Origin: VMDJ01 sp965659945 | GTDB taxonomy: Bacteria; Pseudomonadota; Gammaproteobacteria; Chromatiales; Chromatiaceae | Direction: 5' to 3' | Assembly: GCA_965659945.1 (NCBI GenBank) | Contig: CBFHYJ010000066.1 | Location: 1-8,461, forward strand | DNA: 8,461 bases | Part shown: positions 1-5,823 of the stretch, in pieces | Layout of the letters: each line of letters starts with the position of its first letter | Numbering within the stretch: position 1 is the stretch's first letter | Made by a program: the position numbers and the translations under genes | Notes under the pieces: model-generated | Databases searched by the model: none | The model's input: the letters and a program-made list of their open reading frames with translations, nothing else | Told to the model about the DNA's origin: nothing

Positions 1-194
1 AACTGCTTATACAAGTAACCTTCACCTTGACCGGCGATTTTAGGGAAAGTCGGTGCAGCGGCATTGCCGTCCATACCGTGACAACCTGCACAAGTCGCAG
101 ATTTTTCTTTACCGCTAGCTGCGTCACCTGCTGCTAACGCAGAACCCGCAAATGCGAAAGAAACCAAAGAAGCAATCAATAGGATGTTTTTCAT
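1..194 (-). CDS. Cytochrome c, probably cytochrome c4 (partial, C-terminus outside window)
   Basis: Periplasmic electron carrier, seen only as its first 64 residues; the rest runs off the left edge. It starts at the ATG read from 194 and has a typical Sec signal peptide: two lysines, a hydrophobic stretch, and an AxA-type cleavage site near residues 19-22. One haem-binding CAGCH motif follows at residues 35-39. The text after it (MDGNAAAPTFPKIAGQGEGY) strongly resembles the first haem domain of dihaem cytochrome c4, which passes electrons to terminal oxidases. Because only the first domain is visible, a monohaem c553-type protein cannot be excluded. The CxxCH motif falls at exactly the same residue number as in the neighbouring cytochrome at 358-666, so the two look like tandem paralogues. 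A good promoter lies upstream at 244-273. Confidence 0.85.
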   Translation of the reverse strand, partial: MKNILLIASLVSFAFAGSALAAGDAASGKEKSATCAGCHGMDGNAAAPTFPKIAGQGEGYLYKQ

Positions 195-243
195 ATCTAA
201 TACCCAGGAACAACTAATGTTTTCAGAGTGAAATCAGGTCGTG

Positions 244-273
244 ATTATAAGGAAACTCTGATTCTCTTGCGAA
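244..273 (-). promoter_or_regulatory. Sigma-70-like promoter of the partial cytochrome c gene
   Basis: On the minus strand a perfect TATAAT occupies 249-244. An 18-nt spacer separates it from TTCGCA (273-268), which matches four of six -35 positions. The predicted start point is near 237, giving a leader of about 42 nt before the ATG at 194. No strong Shine-Dalgarno is visible; the best is a GGG about 10 nt before the start. Confidence 0.55.
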
Positions 274-286
274 AAATTTTTCCGAA

Positions 287-305
287 TTGAACTGATTTAG
301 TTCAA
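287..305. repeat. Perfect inverted repeat, candidate operator
   Basis: TTGAACT-GATTT-AGTTCAA is a perfect 7-bp dyad with a 5-bp spacer. It has no adjacent T-run, and the genuine terminator lies at 313-341, so it is not needed for termination. Its centre is about 59 bp upstream of the predicted start of the partial cytochrome gene, a position typical of an activator site. It is not an FNR, CRP or Fur consensus that I recognise. The operator role is inference. Confidence 0.4.
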
Positions 306-312
306 AGAAAGC

Positions 313-341
313 AAAAAAAACGCCCCAAGGGGCGTTTTTTT
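313..341. terminator. Bidirectional Rho-independent terminator after the monohaem cytochrome gene
   Basis: CGCCCC-AA-GGGGCG (321-334) is flanked by eight A on the left and seven T on the right. Read on the minus strand, the GC stem is followed by a T-run, directly downstream of the stop codon of the cytochrome gene at 358. It separates that gene from the second cytochrome gene, so each is its own transcription unit. Confidence 0.9.
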
Positions 342-357
342 ACGCTAAGTCTATGAA

Positions 358-666
358 TTACTTCATAGTTCCTACGTATGCTGCAATGTTATCGATGTCA
401 GCAGCAGACAAACCTGCAGTCATCGCCTGCATAGTCGCATTTGCAATTGCACCAGATTTGTAGCCGTTCAATTTGCCAGCGATATCAGCAGCGCTTTGAC
501 CAGCAAGTTTTGGGTAACCTAGTGCTGCATTACCAGCACCTGATGCGCCGTGGCAACCTGCACATACTGCAAATTTAGCTTTACCTGCTGCTGCATCACC
601 TGCAACCGCTGAGCCGAAACCTGCAACCATTGCTAGTGCAGCAACTGACATTACGATTTTTTTCAT
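358..666 (-). CDS. Monohaem class I cytochrome c (c553-like)
   Basis: Small periplasmic electron-transfer protein of 102 residues. Residues 1-22 form a Sec signal peptide ending near SAVA-G. The haem is attached at C35-A-G-C38-H39, with H39 as proximal ligand. The distal methionine is M79 or M82, in the segment NATMQAMTAGLSAADIDNIA that leads into the C-terminal helix, as is usual in this class. Length and layout fit cytochrome c553/c4 single-domain proteins, and there is no second CxxCH. The start is supported by TCTCCT on the plus strand (AGGAGA when read), 8 nt before the ATG. The gene has its own extended -10 promoter (740-768) and a strong terminator (313-341), so it is a single-gene unit. 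It resembles the truncated cytochrome to its left, suggesting tandem duplication. The electron donor and acceptor are not evident from the sequence. Confidence 0.93.
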   Translation of the reverse strand: MKKIVMSVAALAMVAGFGSAVAGDAAAGKAKFAVCAGCHGASGAGNAALGYPKLAGQSAADIAGKLNGYKSGAIANATMQAMTAGLSAADIDNIAAYVGTMK

Positions 667-684
667 TTTTAAGTTCTCCTAAGA

Positions 685-717
685 GCTTGTCTAGCAAGCA
701 TTTTGCCTTTAAAAGGC
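685..717 (-). other. Two small hairpins in the cytochrome c leader
   Basis: In the minus-strand leader (predicted start near 733), GCCTTT-T-AAAGGC at 717-705 and GCTTG-CTAGA-CAAGC at 699-685 are perfect dyads. The second ends only a few nucleotides before the AGGAGA ribosome binding site at 680-675, so it could affect ribosome access or mRNA stability. Any role is inference. Confidence 0.35.
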
Positions 718-739
718 GAATTCTTTTTTTGTGTTCCGA

Positions 740-768
740 TTTATATCAGAGCACAGATCTAGCCGCAA
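740..768 (-). promoter_or_regulatory. Extended -10 promoter of the monohaem cytochrome gene
   Basis: On the minus strand TATAAA (745-740) is preceded by TGA, giving an extended -10 (TGATATAAA). A 17-nt spacer leads back to TTGCGG (768-763), which matches the first three -35 positions. The predicted start near 733 leaves a leader of about 67 nt. The -35 overlaps a short dyad, AGCCG-CAA-CGGCT at 761-773, just after the stop of the upstream gene. Confidence 0.55.
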
Positions 769-772
769 CGGC

Positions 773-1213
773 TTAACGCTGCGTCGTCAGCATCCAACGA
801 TAGGCTGTTGGCTGCCCATTTAACTGCCCTTTAAGCAAAAACTGCCAATGCATCCCATTTTGGGTGCATATCGGTAGTATTAGAGTAGCCGAGCTTGCCT
901 GAACGCTAACTGAACGAAACTCAGCCCGCGTCAGCCCCATTTCCATCTCCAACCCAGTCACCTCAAGGGCCTCTGGGGCAAAAAATCCACTCTCACTGCT
1001 CACCTGAATCTGGTGCTCGCTCATCACGCCGATGGGAGCAGGTGTCACAGAGACTGAAATATCACCCTCAGCTGTGGTGATCAGACAACGACCCTTCGAC
1101 AGCTCACAGCGCACCTCAGTACTCATCACACTTTCTGGTGCTAACCACCATCGCGTCAGCCCACCGGTAATCAACACTAGCGCGACAAAAAGGAAAGCTA
1201 GCTTAGTCTGCAT
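773..1213 (-). CDS. Membrane-anchored protein, FixH/YtkA-like look, unknown function
   Basis: A 146-residue protein with one N-terminal membrane segment (about residues 4-20) and an extracytoplasmic beta-rich remainder. I chose the ATG at 1213 because it gives a clean membrane-anchor N-terminus, has AAGGG a few bases upstream, and overlaps rsuA by only 11 nt; a longer frame to 1252 would overlap by 50 nt. Visible features are C36 and C43 in a CELSKGRC segment, a VTPAPIGV stretch, two methionines (M90, M92) in LEMEMGL, and LPICTQNGMHWQF (residues 113-125). A P-x-P-I stretch, a central MxMG-type motif and a late LPxC...MxW motif recall the FixH/YtkA-like family found near cytochrome oxidase and Sco/copper genes. 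That assignment is by eye only. The conserved Met, Cys and His would suit copper binding, which is speculation. It is co-transcribed with and translationally coupled to rsuA. Confidence 0.75.
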   Translation of the reverse strand: MQTKLAFLFVALVLITGGLTRWWLAPESVMSTEVRCELSKGRCLITTAEGDISVSVTPAPIGVMSEHQIQVSSESGFFAPEALEVTGLEMEMGLTRAEFRSVSVQASSATLILPICTQNGMHWQFLLKGQLNGQPTAYRWMLTTQR

Positions 1214-1931
1214 CGGTACCCTTAAGAGACTGTGTCGCCAATTCGATTTCATCGGGTGTTAGCTCACGCCATGCCCCCGGCTTTAAATCAGCATCCAGAT
1301 GTAGCTGACCAATCTGGCTTCGATGTAAGGTCTCAACCTTATTACCCAAGGCGGCAAACATTCGCTTTACCTGGTGATAGCGGCCTTCAAATAAGGTCAC
1401 TGTGACCTGTTGATCATCTACACGCTGAAGAACAGCCGGACGCGTAAGCTTCTCCTCACCATCGAGCTTAATGCCATCAGAAAAGACTTTTTCCGCAGAA
1501 GGCACCAGAGGATCTGCCAAACCCACCTCATACACCTTACCGACAGCTCTGCGCGGTGAAGAAACACGATGCGACCAATCACCATCGTCAGTCATCAGAA
1601 GCAAACCGGTGGTATCGAGATCCAAGCGCCCCACGATATGCACATCTCTCGACCATTCAGGTGGTAGCAAATCAATTACCGTGGAATACAAGCCATCTCG
1701 ATTGGCGCACACCAAGCCTGCCGGCTTATGCATCATCAGGTAAATGGGTGGCGCAACGTCCAATAGCTCGTCACCCCAGAATACCTCAGCACCATCAGGA
1801 ATTTGCGCAGCCGCTTTTTTGACCACCTCGCCGTTAACCCGGATCTCTCCACGACGGATCAAAATGCCCGCTTCTTTTCGACTAAGTTTCGTCGTTTGAC
1901 TAACCCAACGATCAAGACGTCCGCTGGTCAT
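1203..1931 (-). CDS. rsuA: 16S rRNA pseudouridine(516) synthase RsuA
   Basis: Cytoplasmic RNA-modifying enzyme that isomerises U516 of 16S rRNA to pseudouridine during small-subunit assembly. Its 242 residues compare with 231 in E. coli RsuA. The N-terminal S4 RNA-binding domain covers about residues 3-57, with the typical SRKEAGILIRRGEIRVNG segment. The catalytic domain follows from about residue 62. It contains HKPAGLVC (68-75), the catalytic motif GRLDLDTTGLLLMTDDG (101-117, nucleophile D104) and the family signature EGRYHQVKRMFAALGN (182-197). MTDDGxWSHR and LTRPAVL also match RsuA rather than RluE/RluF, though specificity within the family is inferred. It is divergent from the plus-strand operon at 2000 with only 68 bp between. 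The downstream membrane-protein gene starts inside its last codons (11-nt overlap). Confidence 0.93.
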   Translation of the reverse strand: MTSGRLDRWVSQTTKLSRKEAGILIRRGEIRVNGEVVKKAAAQIPDGAEVFWGDELLDVAPPIYLMMHKPAGLVCANRDGLYSTVIDLLPPEWSRDVHIVGRLDLDTTGLLLMTDDGDWSHRVSSPRRAVGKVYEVGLADPLVPSAEKVFSDGIKLDGEEKLTRPAVLQRVDDQQVTVTLFEGRYHQVKRMFAALGNKVETLHRSQIGQLHLDADLKPGAWRELTPDEIELATQSLKGTDAD

Positions 1932-1961
1932 AATCTATCTCTCTGCAAATCATTAAATAAC

Positions 1962-1990
1962 ATGATACCGACCTTTCTCAGGCGCGATAA
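1962..1990 (-). promoter_or_regulatory. Possible rsuA promoter
   Basis: On the minus strand TATCAT (1967-1962, five of six matches to the -10) sits 17 nt downstream of TTATCG (1990-1985, a weak -35). The predicted start near 1955 leaves a leader of about 24 nt. The 68-bp gap must also hold the plus-strand promoter for the gene at 2000, for which I see no convincing hexamers. Confidence 0.35.
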
Positions 1991-1999
1991 ACTCAGACG

Positions 2000-2332
2000 A
2001 TGAAATTTTCTCAACTTCCGATTGGCGCCGAGTTTGTCTTTAAAGACGAGAACTACACTAAGGTTTCGCCAATCATGGCGGCACTTGTGTCATCTGGCAC
2101 GAATAAAGCCATTCCTCGCTCTGCAGCTGTCGAGGTGAAGAGTGAGCTCGTTTCTGTTCAGACACCCGAGCATGTCGAAACCAAAGCGCTTAATCAGGCC
2201 ATGCAAGCATTGGCACAGGACATCAACCAAACCATCTCATCCAGTGATTTAAACGCTGAGCAAATCAACGCATTACTTAACGCTATCCAACCAGCATTTT
2301 CACGCTGTCGACATAGCTTAAAACTACCCTAG
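2000..2332 (+). CDS. Small conserved-looking protein of unknown function
   Basis: I do not recognise the function of this 110-residue protein. It has no signal peptide or membrane segment, so it is probably cytoplasmic. The N-terminal half (about 1-52) reads like a small beta domain: FSQLPIGAEFVFKDENYTKV, then a segment ending in IPRSAAVEV. A short module of this type (LPIGxxFxFxGxxYxK...IPRSAxV) occurs in various small proteobacterial proteins. The C-terminal half (about 60-98) is predicted helical, with many Gln and Asn. No good Shine-Dalgarno precedes the ATG (ACTCAGACG), so translation may be weak or the mRNA leader very short. It is the first gene of a plus-strand run; its TAG stop overlaps the AGGAG binding site of the next gene, which starts 8 nt later. 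Confidence 0.7.
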   Translation: MKFSQLPIGAEFVFKDENYTKVSPIMAALVSSGTNKAIPRSAAVEVKSELVSVQTPEHVETKALNQAMQALAQDINQTISSSDLNAEQINALLNAIQPAFSRCRHSLKLP

Positions 2333-2340
2333 GAGCTTCC

Positions 2341-2601
2341 ATGAAAAAGATTCTATTTACCGCCCTAATCATCTCTTTAAGTAGTGGCAGCTTTGCACAA
2401 ATGACTGGTGAGCAAATGGTCGCAGGTAGCTTCTTTAATCACTACGATCGTAATCAGGATGGCCAGGTAACCCGTAAAGAGTTTCTTACTCCTTCGATGC
2501 AACGCTTCGTCTACATCGACAGCAACCATGACGGCATCATTGATGGCAACGAGGTGAATGCGTTTGTCCTGAAGATGCTGCAAGGTGGACAGCCGCAATA
2601 A
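2341..2601 (+). CDS. Secreted EF-hand calcium-binding protein
   Basis: An 86-residue exported protein with two canonical EF-hand loops. Residues 1-19 are a Sec signal peptide (MKK, a hydrophobic core, cleavage after SFA), so it should be periplasmic or secreted. Loop 1 is residues 36-47 (D36, N38, D40, G41, Q42, T44, E47). Loop 2 is residues 60-71 (D60, N62, D64, G65, I66, D68, E71). All calcium-coordinating positions are intact and 12 residues separate the loops, as in a paired EF-hand unit. AGGAG at 2331-2335, 5 nt before the ATG, overlaps the previous stop codon. The stop is followed closely by lutA (16 nt to its ATG), so the gene appears to be part of the lut transcript. Its partner or role is unknown; calcium binding is well supported by sequence. 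Confidence 0.88.
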   Translation: MKKILFTALIISLSSGSFAQMTGEQMVAGSFFNHYDRNQDGQVTRKEFLTPSMQRFVYIDSNHDGIIDGNEVNAFVLKMLQGGQPQ

Positions 2602-2617
2602 GGACTACACTTCTTTA

Positions 2618-3352
2618 ATGAGTAAACCTTCTCGCGTCTATTTTTTCGGCACTTGCCTGATCGATATGCTCTACCCCAATGCGGGTATGGCTGCGATCAC
2701 TCTTCTGCAGCGCGAAGGACTGAAAGTCATCTTTCCACAAAATCAATCCTGCTGCGGTCAGCCTGCTTTTAATAGCGGATATCGCGATGAAGCGCTCAAG
2801 GTAGCTCGTAGTCAGCTCAATCTATTTAAAGAAGATATCCCAATTGTTGTGCCATCGGCCTCTTGCGGCGGCATGATGCTGCATCACTGGCCAGAGCTTT
2901 TTGAGGGACAGCCTGGTCACCAGCAAGCCTGTGATATCGCTAGGCGTGTTGTCGAGTTTGCTGACTTCCTAGTCAACACCTTGCAGATCGAGTTACATGA
3001 TAAAGGTGAGCCGACTTATATCGCAGTGCATCATTCCTGTTCTGCGCAGCGTGAGATGAATGTTGCGTCATCCACCGACAAACTACTTGCTCAACTCAAC
3101 GAGGTGACGGTAGAGCGTCATCAGCGCCCAACTGAATGCTGTGGCTTTGGTGGCACCTTTGCCGTTAAGCAACCGGATATCTCAGGCGCGATGGTTGAGG
3201 CTAAAACGCAAGCGATCTGTGCCACTTCTGCCAAAGCAGTTATCAGCCAAGACTGCGGCTGCTTAATGAACATTACCGGCTACGCAGAAAAACAACAGCA
3301 TGATTTAAAGGGTCAGCATATAGCTGAGTTCTTGCTGGAGCGCACCTCATGA
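2618..3352 (+). CDS. lutA: L-lactate utilisation Fe-S protein LutA (YkgE family)
   Basis: Cysteine-rich subunit of the LutABC complex, which oxidises L-lactate to pyruvate and passes electrons to the respiratory chain (known for Bacillus LutABC and proteobacterial YkgEFG relatives). From the ATG at 2618 it has 244 residues, close to the family's usual size. It contains two CCG-type cysteine domains. The first has C13, C45-C46-G (SCCGQPAFNSG) and C83; the second has C141, C174-C175-G (ECCGFGGTF) and C213/C215. These bind Fe-S cofactors as in heterodisulfide-reductase-type proteins. An in-frame GTG at 2585 would add 11 residues and overlap the EF-hand gene; family proteins begin near VYFFGTCLIDMLYP, so the ATG is preferred. 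Its AAGGA binding site (2600-2604) lies 13 nt away, an unusually long spacing, so coupling to the upstream gene is likely. It overlaps lutB by ATGA. Confidence 0.93.
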   Translation: MSKPSRVYFFGTCLIDMLYPNAGMAAITLLQREGLKVIFPQNQSCCGQPAFNSGYRDEALKVARSQLNLFKEDIPIVVPSASCGGMMLHHWPELFEGQPGHQQACDIARRVVEFADFLVNTLQIELHDKGEPTYIAVHHSCSAQREMNVASSTDKLLAQLNEVTVERHQRPTECCGFGGTFAVKQPDISGAMVEAKTQAICATSAKAVISQDCGCLMNITGYAEKQQHDLKGQHIAEFLLERTS

Positions 3353-4767
3353 ATCAGCAGCAGGCTTTTGAACGTCGCATTGATGAAGCACTACATAATG
3401 CGCAACTACGTCAGAACTTTCGCTCTGCGATGGATGGTATCCGTCAGCGTCGCGCTGAACAGTTCCCCGATGAAGCACAGCTCCAAGCTTTGCGCGAGCA
3501 AGTACAAAGCATTCGCAGTTACTCACTACAAAACCAAGCCGACCTTTTAGAGAAGCTGGAAGCAAAGCTCATTGAAAATGGCATTCAAGTGCATTGGGCT
3601 GCGAACCCTGAGGAAGCCAACGGCATCATTGCTGATATTCTCAACGCGGCTAACGCCAAGACAGTGGTCAAAGGCAAGTCAATGGTCTCGGAGGAAACCG
3701 AGCTCAATCACTACCTCGAAGAACAAGGCATTGAGGTTATCGAATCGGATCTTGGCGAATACATCATTCAGCTCGCCAAAGAACCACCCTCGCACATTGT
3801 TGCACCTGCTATTCATAAGAACCGCGTAGAAGTTGCAGAACTGTTTCAAAACTTCCACCCGGAGTTGCCATACACAGAAAACATCGACGAGCTGACTGAA
3901 ACCGCGCGAGTCATTCTGCGCGAGAAATTTGCTAAAGCCGATGCCGGCATTTCGGGTGTTAACTTTGCCGTGGCTGAAACAGGTACTTTATGTCTCGTAG
4001 AGAACGAAGGTAATGGCCGCTTAAGTACTACGGCGCCTGAGCTACACATTGCGATCACCGGTATCGAAAAAGTCATCGACAAGCTAACCGACATTCCGCC
4101 GTTGCTCGAGATACTAACAAAGTCAGCCACCGGCCAACCTATCACGACATACTTCAATATGATTAGCCGCCCTCGTCAGGAAGGTGAGCTAGATGGACCG
4201 AAAACCGTGCATCTAGTTCTGCTTGATAACGGGCGCTCACGTATACGATGGGATGATGAACTACTCGACACCTTGCGCTGCATTCGCTGCGGCGCTTGCA
4301 TGAACCACTGCCCCGTGTATGTACACGTTGGCGGTCATGCCTACGGTTCGGTTTATCCCGGCCCGATTGGTTTAGCACTCGAACCACAACGTTTAGGTTT
4401 GGATAAAGCTGGCAGTTTGACCTCAGCTTGCTCACTTTGTGGTGCATGCGGCGAAGTGTGCCCAGTCAACATACCACTACCTAAAATTATCAATCGCTTA
4501 CGCGCCGAATCTGTTAACAACCAAGAGGCATCCACCGTTTCTGGCAAAGGTGCATTACGCCATGGATCAGAAGCTTGGATTTGGAAGCTCTGGTCAATGA
4601 GTTATAGCTCACCCGCTTTACACAAATTTATAAGTTGGGCCGGCACCCGCCTAAACGGTTTGATTCCCAACAAGTTAGGCGCGTGGACTCACTATCGCAC
4701 TCGCCCAACCCCAGCAAAACGCACACTGCACGAGCTCGCAAAATCAGCAGGCATTGCCAATGACTGA
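3349..4767 (+). CDS. lutB: L-lactate utilisation Fe-S protein LutB (YkgF family)
   Basis: Central iron-sulfur subunit of the lactate oxidation complex, 472 residues and full length. The LUD (DUF162) domain covers roughly residues 65-300, with the family segments VVKGKSMVSEETELN (107-121), GVNFAVAETGTLCLVENEGN (203-222) and GRLSTTAPELHIAITGIEKV (223-242). Two ferredoxin-type [4Fe-4S] motifs follow: C311-x2-C314-x2-C317-x3-C321-P and C361-x2-C364-x2-C367-x3-C371-P. The C-terminal tail (about 410-472) is the usual LutB extension. The start codon overlaps the lutA stop as ATGA, and GGAG lies 8 nt before it (3337-3340). It ends in an 8-nt overlap with lutC. Electrons probably flow from lactate through these clusters to quinone; the acceptor is not shown by sequence. 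Confidence 0.96.
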   Translation: MNQQQAFERRIDEALHNAQLRQNFRSAMDGIRQRRAEQFPDEAQLQALREQVQSIRSYSLQNQADLLEKLEAKLIENGIQVHWAANPEEANGIIADILNAANAKTVVKGKSMVSEETELNHYLEEQGIEVIESDLGEYIIQLAKEPPSHIVAPAIHKNRVEVAELFQNFHPELPYTENIDELTETARVILREKFAKADAGISGVNFAVAETGTLCLVENEGNGRLSTTAPELHIAITGIEKVIDKLTDIPPLLEILTKSATGQPITTYFNMISRPRQEGELDGPKTVHLVLLDNGRSRIRWDDELLDTLRCIRCGACMNHCPVYVHVGGHAYGSVYPGPIGLALEPQRLGLDKAGSLTSACSLCGACGEVCPVNIPLPKIINRLRAESVNNQEASTVSGKGALRHGSEAWIWKLWSMSYSSPALHKFISWAGTRLNGLIPNKLGAWTHYRTRPTPAKRTLHELAKSAGIAND

Positions 4768-5389
4768 TTCACGCGCACACATTCTTAACCGCCTGCGTCA
4801 CCATGAGCTCACACCTGAAGCAAAAGCACCGGTGTATCAAAAGCTACTCGGGCTAAACAAAGCTCAGCGGATTAAATCGTTTACCGAGAAACAACAAGCT
4901 GTTCGTGGCGAAGTCGTTTTACTGAAAGGTAGCTGGACAGATTGGATGGATAAGCACTTTAAAGGTGCTCATTTGCTAGTTGGCACTGGCGAGCTTAGCG
5001 ATCAAGCAAGCCATCTTAAAAATGCCAAATCGATCAGTCATTACGACCAACCCATCGAATCATGGAAGCCGGATTTATTCGAGCATATTGATGTATCGAT
5101 CACGACCTCACACGCGGGACTTGCGGAGAGTGGTACTTTGATCTTGAAACCAACCCCTCAAGAGCCACGCCTAATGTCATTGGTACCGCCAGCTCATGTA
5201 GCGATCTTGGACGCCAATCGTCTTTATGAAAACTTCGCCGAATTGATGGGTGCAGAGGATTGGTCAGAGATGCCAACTAACCTGTTATTGATCTCAGGTC
5301 CCTCTAAAACGGCTGACATCGAACAAACGCTTGCGTATGGCATTCATGGTCCAAAACGTTTGATCACCTTAATCGTTAATCACGATTAA
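4760..5389 (+). CDS. lutC: L-lactate utilisation protein LutC (YkgG family)
   Basis: Third subunit of the LutABC lactate oxidation system, 209 residues, a LUD-domain protein without Fe-S cysteine motifs. The diagnostic part is DVSITTSHAGLAESGTLILK followed by RLMSLVPPAHVAILDANRLYEN, which corresponds to the AETGT-type core of LutB. The ATG at 4760 gives the natural N-terminus MTDSRAHIL and overlaps lutB by 8 nt, so translation is coupled. A TTG two codons earlier (4754) is less likely. The 3' end is unusual: the last codons and stop form one arm of a perfect 8-bp hairpin followed by TTTT. The stop also overlaps the convergent TerB-like gene by 4 nt. No lactate permease or lld gene is next to the operon in this window. 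Confidence 0.93.
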   Translation: MTDSRAHILNRLRHHELTPEAKAPVYQKLLGLNKAQRIKSFTEKQQAVRGEVVLLKGSWTDWMDKHFKGAHLLVGTGELSDQASHLKNAKSISHYDQPIESWKPDLFEHIDVSITTSHAGLAESGTLILKPTPQEPRLMSLVPPAHVAILDANRLYENFAELMGAEDWSEMPTNLLLISGPSKTADIEQTLAYGIHGPKRLITLIVNHD

Positions 5390-5394
5390 TTTTC
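5369..5394 (+). terminator. Candidate terminator embedded in the end of lutC
   Basis: TTAATCGT-TAATC-ACGATTAA is a perfect 8-bp inverted repeat (5369-5389) followed by TTTTCT. Its left arm lies in the final lutC codons and its right arm includes the TAA stop. The stem is AT-rich, so termination may be partial. Read on the minus strand it lacks a T-run, so it would serve mainly the plus-strand lut transcript. Confidence 0.55.
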
Positions 5395-5823
5395 TAAGGC
5401 TTCGTGCTTACTGCGAATAAAGTCTTTATGCGGTACATGCAATAAGTCTGCTACACGCCTGACCAAATGTTCTTCATGATGATGAATCACCTGATCTGCG
5501 CAAGCAACACGCCATAATCCCAGAACTAATTGATACTTTTGTTCTTGAGAGAAATGCGCATTTACCAACTCAACATGCTCATGTAGAGAAGCATTCCACT
5601 TTGCCGTTTCGGTAGCCTCATTAATCAGTTGATCTAATTCGACGCTTGATAACGACCACTGTTGAGATAAAAACTCTTGGATGCGTTGCAGCTCATCTTG
5701 CTCAATCGATTGATCTACTTTCGCTACTTCAATCAGCAATAAAGCCGCAGCACTCTGAATCTGAGACTCCGTTGGCGGGGCTTCAGTCGCAACCTCAAAT
5801 AGTGATTTGAATGCAGCGAACAT
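5386..5823 (-). CDS. TerB-like helical protein
   Basis: A 145-residue cytoplasmic, all-helical protein resembling the TerB/DjlA-N family (tellurite-resistance TerB fold). Two related acidic segments mark it: LLIEVAKVDQSIEQDELQRI (about 29-48, D37 and E44) and LWRVACADQVIHHHEEHLVR (about 103-122, D110 and E117/E118). These match the family pattern of Ala/Asp followed by an acidic helix that can bind divalent metal, although the usual DG is DQ here. Members occur widely outside tellurite-resistance operons, so tellurite resistance should not be assumed. Its ATG overlaps the stop of the CDGSH gene by one base (TAATG), so the two are translationally coupled and probably act in the same context. 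It is convergent with lutC, with stop codons overlapping by 4 nt. Confidence 0.82.
   Translation of the reverse strand: MFAAFKSLFEVATEAPPTESQIQSAAALLLIEVAKVDQSIEQDELQRIQEFLSQQWSLSSVELDQLINEATETAKWNASLHEHVELVNAHFSQEQKYQLVLGLWRVACADQVIHHHEEHLVRRVADLLHVPHKDFIRSKHEALEN

Noticed and set aside
702..730. Hairpin followed by a T-run on the plus strand, resembling a terminator.
   Set aside because: No plus-strand gene ends here; the T-run is the A-run of the minus-strand cytochrome leader and the stem is weak.
761..773. AGCCG-CAA-CGGCT dyad right after the stop of the membrane protein gene, considered as its terminator.
   Set aside because: Only 5 bp and no T-run on the minus strand; it overlaps the -35 of the cytochrome promoter instead.
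1214..1252. Longer start for the membrane protein gene (13 extra codons, overlapping rsuA by 50 nt).
   Set aside because: The ATG at 1213 has a binding site, gives a clean membrane-anchor N-terminus and a normal short overlap with rsuA.
2585..2617. GTG start extending lutA by 11 codons.
   Set aside because: The added residues are unlike LutA N-termini and the GTG lies inside the EF-hand gene; the ATG at 2618 fits the family.
5386..5823. Tellurite resistance as the role of the TerB-like protein.
   Set aside because: No other ter genes are present, and the fold is common in unrelated contexts.
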